From Pseudomonas taiwanensis DSM 21245 (GTDB lineage Bacteria > Pseudomonadota > Gammaproteobacteria > Pseudomonadales > Pseudomonadaceae), in the NCBI RefSeq assembly GCF_000425785.1, contig NZ_AUEC01000005.1, forward strand, positions 62,001-126,000: a DNA stretch of 64,000 nucleotides, given 5' to 3'. The notes under the pieces were generated by a model that saw nothing but the letters and a program-made list of their open reading frames with translations, was not told the origin of the DNA and ran no database searches. A program made the translations under genes and the position numbers. This document shows, piece after piece, positions 27,202 through 36,500 of the stretch. Each line of letters begins with the position of its first letter. Within the stretch, counting starts at the first letter, position 1.

Positions 27202-28383
27202 TCAGAACTCGACCTGAACCGCCTGCGCAGCGCGGGTCGCCTTGGCACGGGCCGCTTCGATCGACTCGTCACGCGCCAGGCATACGCCCATGCGGCGCTG
27301 GCCGTTGATTTCCGGCTTGCCGAACAGGCGGATCGCGGTGTCTGGCTCGCTCAGCGCGGCGTCTAGGTTGGCGAAGCTGGTCTGCTGCGACTTCCCTTCA
27401 GGCAGGATCACCGCCGAGGCCGACGGGCCAAACTGACGCACCACCGGAATCGGCAGGCCCAGGATGGCGCGGGCATGCAGGGCGAACTGCGAAAGGTCCT
27501 GGGAAATCAGGGTCACCAGGCCAGTGTCGTGCGGGCGTGGCGACACTTCGCTGAACCACACCTGGTCGCCTTTGACGAACAGCTCAACGCCGAACAGGCC
27601 GCGGCCGCCCAGTGCATCGGTGACGGCCTTGGCCACACGCTGCGACTCGGCCAGCGCCTTCGGGCTCATCACCTGAGGCTGCCAGGATTCCTGGTAGTCA
27701 CCCTTCTCCTGACGATGCCCCACCGGTTCGAGGTAAGTGGTGCCACCGACGTGGCGCACGGTCAGCAGGGTGATTTCGTAATCAAAGTCGATGAAGCCTT
27801 CAATAATGACCCGGCCCTTGCCGGCACGTCCGCCTTCCTGGGCGTAATCCCAGGCCTTCTGCAGGTCGGCATCGCTACGCAGCAGGCTTTGGCCCTTGCC
27901 CGACGAGCTCATGACCGGCTTGACCACGCAAGGGTAGCCCAAGTCGGCGACGGCCTTGGCGTAGTCTTCGAAGGTATCGGCGAAATGGTAGGGCGAGGTC
28001 GGCAGGTCGAGCTCTTCGGCGGCCAGGCGGCGGATGCCTTCACGGTTCATGGTCAGCTGCGTGGCGCGGGCGGTGGGCACCACATTGAAACCTTCGTTTT
28101 CCAGCTCGACCAGGGTCGCGGTGGCGATGGCTTCGATCTCCGGAACGATGTAGTGCGGCTTCTCGGCCTCGATCACCGCACGCAGGGCAACGCCGTCGAG
28201 CATGTTGACCACGTGGCTGCGGTGCGCCACCTGCATGGCCGGTGCATTGGCATAACGGTCCACGGCGATCACTTCGACGCCCAGGCGCTGCAGCTCGATC
28301 ACCACTTCCTTGCCCAACTCGCCGCAGCCGCAGAGCAGTACTCGGGTCGCGGTGGGCGACAATGGGGTTCCGATACGGGTCAT
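27202..28383 (-). CDS. purT: Formate-dependent phosphoribosylglycinamide formyltransferase (GAR transformylase 2)
   Basis: 393 residues. ATP-grasp enzyme that makes formyl-GAR from GAR, formate and ATP in purine synthesis. [20 protein letters not shown] opens the preATP-grasp domain; [12 protein letters not shown] and [20 protein letters not shown] are ATP-grasp signatures. AGGA stands 6 bases before the ATG. It is convergent with the MHS transporter. Confidence 0.97.
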   Translation of the reverse strand: MTRIGTPLSPTATRVLLCGCGELGKEVVIELQRLGVEVIAVDRYANAPAMQVAHRSHVVNMLDGVALRAVIEAEKPHYIVPEIEAIATATLVELENEGFNVVPTARATQLTMNREGIRRLAAEELDLPTSPYHFADTFEDYAKAVADLGYPCVVKPVMSSSGKGQSLLRSDADLQKAWDYAQEGGRAGKGRVIIEGFIDFDYEITLLTVRHVGGTTYLEPVGHRQEKGDYQESWQPQVMSPKALAESQRVAKAVTDALGGRGLFGVELFVKGDQVWFSEVSPRPHDTGLVTLISQDLSQFALHARAILGLPIPVVRQFGPSASAVILPEGKSQQTSFANLDAALSEPDTAIRLFGKPEINGQRRMGVCLARDESIEAARAKATRAAQAVQVEF

Positions 28384-28460
28384 TTCAGGTCCTCGAAGGC
28401 GTCCGGGGCCGCGCCAGGCTGTGCGCTGCCCGCTGAAAAAAGGACCGCTATTCTACACCA

Positions 28461-28928
28461 TCAACCAGCCACGGCGGCCCGTCGGGCACGAAATGCCATG
28501 GCCAGCCACACCGCGGTGACTCCGGCAAACTTGGAAGCCATCGCGGTACCGATGACCACTGGGGTCATTGCCCCGATCATGCCGAAGAAGATGAAGGTAT
28601 CGACCGGGATGCTCAGCGCCGAGCTCAACCAAAGTCGATCACGCAGCGGCCTGCGAGTGATGCTGAACACCAGCCAGTCGATCAGTTCGGAGACGAAGAA
28701 CGCGGTGGCGCTGGCCAACGCGATGGCCGGTTCCGACGTGACGTACGACAGCACCAGCGCCACCAGCATGGCAACCAGGGCGCCGTGGCCGAAACGGGTC
28801 TGCACCATGTCGCGCAGGATGAATACCAGCCCACCCCAGGCGGACCAGATAACGTCCAGGTGCGGTGCACTGGAGAAGGCGTAGTTGATCAGCACTACGC
28901 TGCTGATGTAGGCGATGAGATAGAACAT
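28461..28928 (-). CDS. VUT (queuosine precursor transporter-like) membrane protein
   Basis: 155 residues from the ATG at 28928, with about five membrane segments. MFYLIAYISSVVLINYAFS, ATAFFVSELIDWLVFS and SIPVDTFIFFGMIGAM resemble the YhhQ/VUT family, some members of which import the queuosine precursor preQ0. It is shorter than classical YhhQ (about 220 residues) and no Shine-Dalgarno is visible before the ATG. Substrate assignment is therefore tentative. Confidence 0.75.
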   Translation of the reverse strand: MFYLIAYISSVVLINYAFSSAPHLDVIWSAWGGLVFILRDMVQTRFGHGALVAMLVALVLSYVTSEPAIALASATAFFVSELIDWLVFSITRRPLRDRLWLSSALSIPVDTFIFFGMIGAMTPVVIGTAMASKFAGVTAVWLAMAFRARRAAVAG

Positions 28929-28967
28929 GGTGGGGGAGATCTTAGGGCAAGCCTGACAGATTAGCGC

Positions 28968-29003
28968 CGCCTTCTTCGCGGGTAAACCCGCTGCCACAGG
29001 CAC
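28968..29003. repeat. Single REP unit upstream of the VUT gene
   Basis: CTTCTTCGCGGGTAAACCCG followed by CTGCCACAGG matches the Pseudomonas REP core with one substitution region. It occupies the centre of the 101-base gap before the DUF1289 gene. Confidence 0.55.
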
Positions 29004-29029
29004 GCCGCCCCTTCAAAGGCAACACCCCA

Positions 29030-29236
29030 TCACTGCCCCATGATCAGGCCAGAAGCCACCGCCCGCTCATGGCAAAGCTTCAACACCGCCCGGCGCTCGT
29101 CATTGCTCATGCGCCCCCAACGGCCAATTTCCGCCACGGTGCGCTGGCAGCCGGTGCAGATATCCTGTTCATCCAACGCACAGATGCTCACGCACGGCGA
29201 GGCAACCGGGCGCTCGGTCGCTACCACTTCACTCAT
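29030..29236 (-). CDS. DUF1289 small cysteine-containing protein
   Basis: 68 residues. [19 protein letters not shown], a four-cysteine metal-site-like motif, then [13 protein letters not shown] identify DUF1289. Function is unknown; an Fe-S or zinc site is plausible. It overlaps the 3' end of the gamma carbonic anhydrase gene by 8 bases, so it is translationally coupled. Confidence 0.9.
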   Translation of the reverse strand: MSEVVATERPVASPCVSICALDEQDICTGCQRTVAEIGRWGRMSNDERRAVLKLCHERAVASGLIMGQ

Positions 29237-29753
29237 CGTCGATCACCAGCTCCCGCGCATAACGCTCGGCATTGTGTACATAGTGGGCAGCGCTGGCTTC
29301 GAGCATGCGCTTCTGCTGCTCGGTGAGCTCACGTACCACCTTGCCCGGCGAGCCCATCACCAACGAACCGTCGGGAATTTCCTTGCCTTCGGGTATCAGC
29401 GCATTGGCGCCGATGATGCAATGCTTGCCGATGCGTGCCCCATTGAGAATCACCGCATTGATACCGACCAGGCTGTAATCGCCGACCGTGCAGCCGTGCA
29501 GCATCGCGTTGTGCCCGACAGTCACACCCTTGCCCAGGCTCAACGGAATGCCCTTGTCAGTGTGCATCACGGTGCCGTCCTGGACATTGCTGTCCTCGCC
29601 AATGTCGATCAACTCGTTATCGCCCCGAAGCACCGCGCCAAACCATACGCTGGCACGGGCCTGCAGACGCACTTTGCCGATCAGCGTGGCATTGGGCGCA
29701 GCCCAGCTGGTGGGATGACTCTCGACCCGCAGGTCGCCGAGGCGGTATTTCAT
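29229..29753 (-). CDS. Gamma-type carbonic anhydrase family protein
   Basis: 174 residues forming a left-handed beta-helix of hexapeptide repeats ([20 protein letters not shown]). The metal histidines of the family are present in TVMHTD and VGHNAMLHG. Such YrdA/PaaY-type proteins bind Zn or Fe; activity as carbonic anhydrase or thioesterase varies and has not been shown for many. It lies 43 bases from the Nudix gene upstream and overlaps DUF1289 downstream. Confidence 0.9.
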   Translation of the reverse strand: MKYRLGDLRVESHPTSWAAPNATLIGKVRLQARASVWFGAVLRGDNELIDIGEDSNVQDGTVMHTDKGIPLSLGKGVTVGHNAMLHGCTVGDYSLVGINAVILNGARIGKHCIIGANALIPEGKEIPDGSLVMGSPGKVVRELTEQQKRMLEASAAHYVHNAERYARELVIDDE

Positions 29754-29796
29754 GTTGGCTCCTCATGGCTCAAGGCAGATGGCGGGTGTATCCCGC

Positions 29797-30396
29797 TCAG
29801 TTTTCGATGTAGCGCTCGGGGGGCTCATGCAAGCTGATACCGGCATCGAACAACAGGTTGACCAGCTCGACGATCATGATCGCGGACAATCCCCAGATCT
29901 TGTACTCGCCGTAGCGGTAGCTGGGCACGTACCAGCTTCGGCCCTGGTAATCGATGCGATGGGTATGGTCGCGAGGGTCCTGGCGGAAGAAAGCCAGCGG
30001 CACGGTGAATACTGCCGCGATCTCGGCATCATTGGCGCGGTATTCGACGTAATCCGGGATCAAACCGACGAATGGCGTTACTTTCAGGCCATGCAACGAG
30101 ATCAGCGGACTGAGCGGTCCAATCACCTCGACCAGCCCAGGCGGCAGGCCGATTTCTTCTTCGGCCTCACGCAACGCGGTGAACACCAGGTCAGGGTCAT
30201 CCGGGTCGCGACGCCCGCCAGGGAAGGCGACTTCGCCACCGTGGGTCGACAACCCCTTGGCACGCAAGGTCAGGACCAGCTCGGGTTCTTCGCTACGGGT
30301 AATGGGCAAAAGCACCGCCGCTTCTGGGAACCGTCGGTCGGTTTCCAATGATGCAGGTTCATGGTTGCTCATTCGGCGAAGAAGCTCGTCCAGCAT
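29797..30396 (-). CDS. Nudix hydrolase, CoA pyrophosphatase type
   Basis: 199 residues from the ATG at 30396 (MLDELLRRMSNHEPAS); the open frame upstream is not family-like. The CoA-type Nudix box GEVAFPGGRRDPDD followed by TALREAEEEIGL is clear. Such enzymes hydrolyse CoA and CoA esters to phosphopantetheine and 3',5'-ADP. It is followed by the gamma carbonic anhydrase gene and is divergent from another Nudix gene. Confidence 0.9.
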   Translation of the reverse strand: MLDELLRRMSNHEPASLETDRRFPEAAVLLPITRSEEPELVLTLRAKGLSTHGGEVAFPGGRRDPDDPDLVFTALREAEEEIGLPPGLVEVIGPLSPLISLHGLKVTPFVGLIPDYVEYRANDAEIAAVFTVPLAFFRQDPRDHTHRIDYQGRSWYVPSYRYGEYKIWGLSAIMIVELVNLLFDAGISLHEPPERYIEN

Positions 30397-30521
30397 TGCG
30401 CACTCTCGTTTCCAAGGCCTTCGAGCATGATGCACCAAAGCCGCGAAGCACCCAAGCCCCGTGAGCTTGCGAGCACCCCGCCTGGCGCGCCAAGATAGGT
30501 CGATCACAAGGGAAGAACAGC

Positions 30522-31073
30522 ATGAAATTCTGCAGCGCGTGCGGCCAACCGGTCATTCAGCGGGTACCCGATGGCGACAGCCGCCAGCGGTATGTCTGCG
30601 AACATTGCCAGACCATTCATTACCAGAACCCCAACATCGTCGCCGGTGTACTGCCTACCTGGGGTAGCCAGGTGCTACTATGCCGGCGCGCCATTGAACC
30701 GCGCCGTGGCTTCTGGACCTTGCCCGGCGGCTTCATGGAGAACGGCGAGACCCTCGACCAGGCCGCCCGTCGCGAAACCGTCGAGGAAGCCTGTGCCCAG
30801 GTCGGTTCGATGAGTCTCTACCAATTGTTCGACCTGCCGCACATCAACCAGGTGCATGTGTTCTTCCGCGCCGAACTGCTCGACCTCGACTTCGATGTGG
30901 GCATAGAGAGCCTTGAAGTGCGACTGTTCGAAGAAGACGAGATCCCGTGGGACGAGCTGGCTTTCCGCACCGTCACTCGCACACTAGAATGCTATTATCG
31001 CGACCGCATCGGGCAGGCCTTCCCCGTTGGCCATGAATACCTGCCACCGATGAACGTCACGTCTACCACTTAA
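30522..31073 (+). CDS. Nudix hydrolase with N-terminal zinc ribbon
   Basis: 183 residues. An N-terminal zinc ribbon (FCSACGQPV and VCEHCQTIHYQNPN) is followed by the Nudix box GGFMENGETL then ARRETVEEACAQV. This is the NudC-like layout without its large N-terminal domain. Likely substrates are NADH-like or nucleotide diphosphates. The L,D-transpeptidase gene starts 20 bases downstream. Confidence 0.88.
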   Translation: MKFCSACGQPVIQRVPDGDSRQRYVCEHCQTIHYQNPNIVAGVLPTWGSQVLLCRRAIEPRRGFWTLPGGFMENGETLDQAARRETVEEACAQVGSMSLYQLFDLPHINQVHVFFRAELLDLDFDVGIESLEVRLFEEDEIPWDELAFRTVTRTLECYYRDRIGQAFPVGHEYLPPMNVTSTT

Positions 31074-31093
31074 GTTTTCAGGGATACCGCTTC

Positions 31094-31648
31094 ATGCGCT
31101 GGTTGTTCGCCCTTTTCTGCCTTTGCATTACGTCGGTGACCCAGGCGGCCTACACCGAGGTCATCATCCGCAAGCCGCAACCGCCCGCGCAGGCGCCTTC
31201 GCCCTCCCAGACCGCCATGCAACCGCTGATCGACAAGGTGCTGGTGATCAAGTCCGAGCGCCGCCTGCAGCTGATCAGCCGTGGCGAACCGCTCAAGACC
31301 TACCGCATTTCGCTGGGCAAGCAGCCCAAGGGCCCCAAGGAACGCGAAGGGGACAAGAAGACCCCCGAGGGGCTGTACTGGCTCGACTGGCGCAAGCAAA
31401 GCGACCGCTTCAACCTGGCCATGCACATCTCCTACCCCAACATCAGCGACGCCGCCCGCGCCACCCGCGAGGGCATCAGTGCCGGCAGCATGATCATGAT
31501 CCATGGCACGCCGATCAACGACGAGTACCCGGAGTGGTACTTCCACACCCTGGACTGGACCGATGGCTGCATCGCCATGCGCAACAACGACATGCGCGAA
31601 GTCTGGGACCTGGTCAAGGACGGAACACTGATCGAGATTCGCCCCTAA
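31094..31648 (+). CDS. L,D-transpeptidase (YkuD domain)
   Basis: 184 residues with a signal peptide (MRWLFALFCLCITSVTQAA, cleavage near residue 19). The YkuD catalytic region has IMIHGTPIN and the cysteine motif WTDGCIAMRNNDM. Such enzymes make 3-3 crosslinks or attach lipoproteins to peptidoglycan; small YafK-like members can instead trim. The exact role is unknown. Possibly co-transcribed with the upstream Nudix gene. Confidence 0.88.
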   Translation: MRWLFALFCLCITSVTQAAYTEVIIRKPQPPAQAPSPSQTAMQPLIDKVLVIKSERRLQLISRGEPLKTYRISLGKQPKGPKEREGDKKTPEGLYWLDWRKQSDRFNLAMHISYPNISDAARATREGISAGSMIMIHGTPINDEYPEWYFHTLDWTDGCIAMRNNDMREVWDLVKDGTLIEIRP

Positions 31649-31650
31649 GG

Positions 31651-31677
31651 TCCTACATTTCAATTTGAGCTGTAGGA
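31651..31677 (+). terminator. Weak hairpin after the L,D-transpeptidase gene
   Basis: TCCTACA (31651-31657) and TGTAGGA (31671-31677) form a 7-bp stem with a 13-base loop directly after the stop. There is no T run. A second perfect inverted repeat, CCGTGCCTA with TAGGCACGG, stands at 31700-31725. Confidence 0.35.
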
Positions 31678-31754
31678 AGCTTCGCACGGTATTTCCACTC
31701 CGTGCCTACGCCCGCCTAGGCACGGGATCGCATCCAGGCCCTGCGCTGCATTTT

Positions 31755-31800
31755 TAGAATCCCCGCATACCGGTACCTGAACGGTACTGACCTTGCGGGG
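31755..31800 (+). promoter_or_regulatory. Promoter -10 and inverted repeat overlapping the TpsB ribosome site
   Basis: TAGAAT at 31755-31760 is a good -10 candidate, with no clear -35. CCCCGCA (31761-31767) and TGCGGGG (31794-31800) are perfect inverted repeats; the right arm contains the Shine-Dalgarno GCGGGG for the ATG at 31808. An inner pair GTACC and GGTAC lies between. If the left arm is transcribed the hairpin would mask the ribosome site; if the -10 is right, the start point falls at the end of the left arm and the repeat is more likely an operator. Confidence 0.4.
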
Positions 31801-31807
31801 TTGTTCG

Positions 31808-33490
31808 ATGCAGTACCCATCACGCCACTTTCTCATCCTCATCTTTGCCTGGCTGATCGCCGGCGCACTGACCATGGCCCAGGCCCTGGCCGACGACCCC
31901 GCCAGCCAGCAACTGCGCGATCAGCAGCGCGCGTTGCGACAGCTGGAACACCAGCAACGTCTGCAACGCTGGCAACGCCCCTGGACGCCTGACAGCACCG
32001 AAGTCACCTCCCCCGACCAGCCGAGTGACGGCCACTGCTGGAAAACCTCCGGCGTACGGCTGGCCGGCAGCCAGCTACTGGCGCCGCAACTGCTGGAAAC
32101 CACGGTACGACCACTGGTCCCCGCATGCATGGGCATCGCCAGCATCAACCGGTTGCTCAAAGCCATCACCCAGCTCTATGTCCAGGCCGGCTACCCCACC
32201 AGTCGCGCTTACCTGCAACAAGCCCCCCACGATGGCGAACCGCTCGCCATCGTCGTCATCGAAGGCTTCGTCGAGTCCATCGAATTCGCCGGGGCCGAAC
32301 TGCCACTGTCGCTGCGCGGCGCATTTCCAGACGTCCTGGGGCGCCCCCTGTACCTTCCCGATCTGGAACAAGGGCTGGACCAACTCAACCGCTTGCGTGC
32401 CTACGAACTGGGTATCGACCTATTGCCTGGTCAGATTCCCGGTGGGACCCGCGTACACGTCGTGCCGCACAAAGTGGCTTCACGCTGGCATCTGGACAGC
32501 CACTTCGACAACCGCGGCAGCGCGCTCACCGGCCGCCACCGCCTGAGCCTAAGCCTTGGCCTGGACAGCCCGCTGGGCCTGAATGACGACCTGCGCCTGT
32601 CACGGGTCTCGACCGTCGTCGATGCGCCGGGCCAGAGCCAGGGCATCAACCTGCACTACAGCATTCCCTACGGTCCATGGACCTTCGCCCTCAACGCCAG
32701 CGAACTGCGCTATGGCGCGCCCATTCCCCATAGTCCGCACACCACCAGTGGTCGCAGCAGCTATCAAGGGCTGAACCTCGAGCGCACGCTCTGGCGCGAC
32801 CAGCGCGGCATGCTCAGTGTCAGCGGCCGACTGAACCGCAAGCAGCTGATCAACCGGAGCAACAACGCGGTACTGGCCTTCCAGAGCCCCACCCTCACGA
32901 CGCTCGAAGCGGGCGTCAACCTGCTCTGGCTCGACCATGGCTTGTGGAACGCCTACCTGGGCATGAGCCAAGGCGTGGACTGGTTCGGCGCGGACCGATC
33001 GGCTCTGCGCGCCGATGCGCCTCGCCCGGATTTTCGCAAGTACAGCGCCAGCCTGTTCCATTTGCGCCAAGGCCCCGCGCACCGGCCATGGCGCTGGCAC
33101 AGCGAGCTGGCCCTGCAATGGAGCGACGACGTGCTACCCGCCGTCGAACAACGCCTGCTCAGCGATGACTCGGCCGTGCGCGGATTCCGCCAGGCCACCC
33201 ACGCCGGCGCCAATGCGGCCCTGTGGCGCAACACCCTGAGCCAGGTGCTGCCAATGGACTGGACCGGGCCGGTGCAGGTGCGCCCCTACCTCGGCCTGGA
33301 CCTTGGCTGGGTGCAGCTTGCCGGGGATTCCCCCAGGCACCGCCTGGCGGGAGCAGCGGTGGGCATGGAACTGAGCCTGCCCAGCAGCCGCCTGCGCCTG
33401 GACTACCAACATGCCCTGTATGCCAGCGATTTGCCCCGTTCCGGTCTGGAGCGCGGCTTCTGGGTGCTGGAGTGGTCCCTGAACATCTGA
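31808..33490 (+). CDS. hlpB: Two-partner secretion outer-membrane transporter (TpsB/FhaC family)
   Basis: 560 residues from the ATG at 31808; a TTG 15 bases upstream is a weaker alternative. Signal peptide (AWLIAGALTMAQALADD) cleaved near residue 31. POTRA domains follow (about 75-230, TSRAYLQQAPHDGEPLAIVV), then a 16-strand barrel ending in a C-terminal aromatic-hydrophobic strand (ERGFWVLEWSLNI). It exports the adjacent TpsA protein. I recall a P. putida pair called HlpBA, linked to seed and root colonisation; the symbol is given on that basis. Confidence 0.9.
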   Translation: MQYPSRHFLILIFAWLIAGALTMAQALADDPASQQLRDQQRALRQLEHQQRLQRWQRPWTPDSTEVTSPDQPSDGHCWKTSGVRLAGSQLLAPQLLETTVRPLVPACMGIASINRLLKAITQLYVQAGYPTSRAYLQQAPHDGEPLAIVVIEGFVESIEFAGAELPLSLRGAFPDVLGRPLYLPDLEQGLDQLNRLRAYELGIDLLPGQIPGGTRVHVVPHKVASRWHLDSHFDNRGSALTGRHRLSLSLGLDSPLGLNDDLRLSRVSTVVDAPGQSQGINLHYSIPYGPWTFALNASELRYGAPIPHSPHTTSGRSSYQGLNLERTLWRDQRGMLSVSGRLNRKQLINRSNNAVLAFQSPTLTTLEAGVNLLWLDHGLWNAYLGMSQGVDWFGADRSALRADAPRPDFRKYSASLFHLRQGPAHRPWRWHSELALQWSDDVLPAVEQRLLSDDSAVRGFRQATHAGANAALWRNTLSQVLPMDWTGPVQVRPYLGLDLGWVQLAGDSPRHRLAGAAVGMELSLPSSRLRLDYQHALYASDLPRSGLERGFWVLEWSLNI

Positions 33491-33516
33491 TTCACCCACA
33501 AAAAGAGAACGAGAAC

Positions 33517-36500
33517 ATGCAAACACTCTCGCCGTTGAAATCCCCCCGTCCCGATACCTTGCGCTGGGCCATTTTCCTCGCCGTGCTGAGCCCCGGCACC
33601 GCTATGGCCCAAGGTGGCCTGCAAGCGGCACCAGGCCCAGGCGGCACACCCGTGATCAACAGCGGCCACGGCGTTCCGGTCATCGACATCGTCGCCCCCA
33701 ACGCCAATGGCCTGTCGCACAACCAGTTTCTCGACTACAACGTGGGTAGACCCGGTTTAGTGCTCAACAACGCCTTGCAAGCCGGCCAGTCGCAGCTGGC
33801 CGGTGCCCTGGCCGCCAATCCGCAGTTCCAGGGGCAGGCAGCCTCCACCATTCTCAACGAGGTCGTCAGCCGCAACGCATCGTTGATCGAAGGGCCGCAG
33901 GAAATCTTCGGCCGCCCGGCCGATTACATTCTGGCCAACCCCAACGGCATCACCCTCAACGGCGGCAATTTCATCAACACCACCCGTGCAGGCTTCGTGG
34001 TCGGCACGCCCGAGATGCAAGCCGAGCAACTCCAGTACCTCGACACGCTCAGTGCCAGCGGCAGCTTGCAGGTGCTCGAAGGTGGGCAGAGCAACAGCGA
34101 AGGCGCGCTCGACCTGATCGCACCCCGCCTGAACAGCACGGGGCTGCTGCAGGCCAAGCAGGATCTGAACATCACCGTAGGCCGCCATCGGATCGACCAC
34201 GGCAGTGGCCAGATCGTCGAGCACCTGCCTGCGCTGCCCTCGACCATCGACGCCAGCCTGTTCGGCGCCATGCGTGCCGGACGCATTCGTGTGGTGAGTA
34301 CCGCCGAGGGCGCTGGAGTGCGCATGGGGGCGATGGAGGTCGAAGGCCGCGAGGGTATCGACATCCGCTCCGCTGGCGGGTTGCAGGTGAAGGGCGATGC
34401 CGAAAATCATGCCAAGCTGCGCAGCGAACAAGGCGCGCTGACGCTCAGCGCTGCCGACGACCTGAGCCTGAGCGCCGTCGACGGCCACGCCAGGCGCGTC
34501 GAGCTCAAGGCCGACAAGAAGCTGACCCTGGATGCCGAAACCCGGGAAACCATCGAGCGAAATCGCGACAAGTGGAACAAGAAGTTCCTGTTCGTCACCC
34601 GGGAAACCTACAACCGTGAGCGCACCACCACCAACAAGGCGCAGCACGGCACAACCCTGCACGGTCGCGACGGCATGGCCTTGCAGTCCGGGGACGACAT
34701 GCAAATGGTGGCGGCCAACCTCAGCACCCCCAGCGACCTTGAGCTGAACAGTGGCGGCAATCTGAACATCGAAGCCGGTATCGACAGCCTGCGTATCCAG
34801 GAAAAGGTGCGCCATCGCAAGGACCTGTGGCGCGGAGACCGTGACTCGGACCTACTCGCCGAGAAGGCCAATGCCAGCGCCCTCGATGCCGGACGCATGA
34901 CGGTCAAGGTTGCCGATACCCTCAGGGTCAACGGCAGCACCCTGCACAGCGGCGGCGACCAGACCATCAAGGCAAGGACCGTCGAGGTGCGGACCACAGC
35001 CTTGAAAGAACAGGGCACTCAGCGCAATTACCGGGGCGATCTGGTATCCGGCACCTTCTTCGGCGACCGCAAAGGCAAGGAAAGCCAAGGCCAGACCGTG
35101 GTCGGCAGCAGCATCACCAGCGACGGCGCCATGCAGGTGGTCGCCGATCAAGTCAGCCTCAAGGGCAGCCGTGTCATGGCCGAGGGCGATGCCGTGCTCT
35201 ACAGCGAAAAAGGTCACCTGGCCATCGAAGCCGATCAGGGCAGCAGCACGTCCACCCAGCGCGATAGCAGCAGCAAGTTGTTCGGTCTGCTCGGCAACAA
35301 GCACGAGAGCAAAACGCAAAGAGCCCAGGTGTTGATCAGTGACGTGTCGTCCACCACCAACCTGCGCCTGGCCAGCGCCGACGCATTGCGTGTGCGGGGC
35401 GCCAGGGTGGAGGCCGGCAAGCACCTGCAAGTCGAAGCAAAGGGCGACCTGCTGGTCGACAGTGCACAGTCCCGGGACCTCATCCAAACCTCGTCCCAGC
35501 AGCGCAGCTTCAGCGCCGATGCCAGGCAAACCCATGCGGCCCAGGACGGCAAGCCTGAATCGCGCCAGTACGCGGCCAGCGTGGGCTATGAAGTCGCCAC
35601 GACGACCGGTGAACGCGTCGAGACCCGCCAGGTTGCCAGCGAACTCAAGGGCGCCTCGGTAACCCTCGACAGCGGCGCTCATCTGCAGGTCAATGGTTCG
35701 AAGGTTCAGGCCAGCGCGGGTGACCTAGGCCTGCACGGCAAACAGTTGACCCTGGGCGTCACACGTAACGACACGCAAGAAACCACCCGTACTCAGCAGA
35801 GCGGTGGCGGCCTGACCGTGACCGGCGGCATCGACCGGCTCGGCAGTGCGTTCGATGGCCACCACGACACCCACACGGTCACCGCGCTCGACAGCAAAGT
35901 GCAACGCAGCGAACTCCAGGCCAGCGGCGACGTGAAGATCGACACGGGCGAACTGGCCAACGAAGCGGCACGCGTCGAGGCCGGTAAAACCCTGCAGGTC
36001 GTCGCCACGCACATCGACAACCGCGCCCCGGAAAACATCGAACAGCGTGAGGAAGTCACCGACAACTGGCGTGGCAGCCTGGGGGCCAGCGTGGAGTACC
36101 GTGATCTCACCCGCCCGATCGAGCGCCTGATACTGGGCGAGGAGGCTCAGCGCTTCCAGCAAGCTTCGCCCGAAGATGCCATGGCAGCGCCCAGCGTGGG
36201 TGCCGACCTGACGCTGGAGCACATCAAGCGCCTGGAAAACCAGCGCCGTGGCTATGCCCAGGTCAGCGAGTTGTCCGGCAGCGCGGTGACCAGCAAGGCT
36301 GACATCATCGAAGACCAAGGCACCGCGTGGCGAGCCAACGCCGGCGCCTTGCAGATCGACGCCGACCGGCATCACCTGCGGGCAGCCGAAAACACTCAGC
36401 AGACCACTGTGCAGCGGCTGGCCTATGGCGGCGACCTGCGCGTGGACAGCACCACCGGCAGCGACCTGAACATGCGTGCCTCTGGCAAAGGCGGTTCACT

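Noticed and set aside
27475-28884. 469-codon open frame opposite purT and the VUT gene
   Set aside because: It spans two genuine genes on the other strand and has no family features.
28929-29029. preQ1 riboswitch before the queuosine-precursor transporter-like gene
   Set aside because: The gap holds a REP unit and no sequence resembling the preQ1 aptamer stem and A-rich tail.
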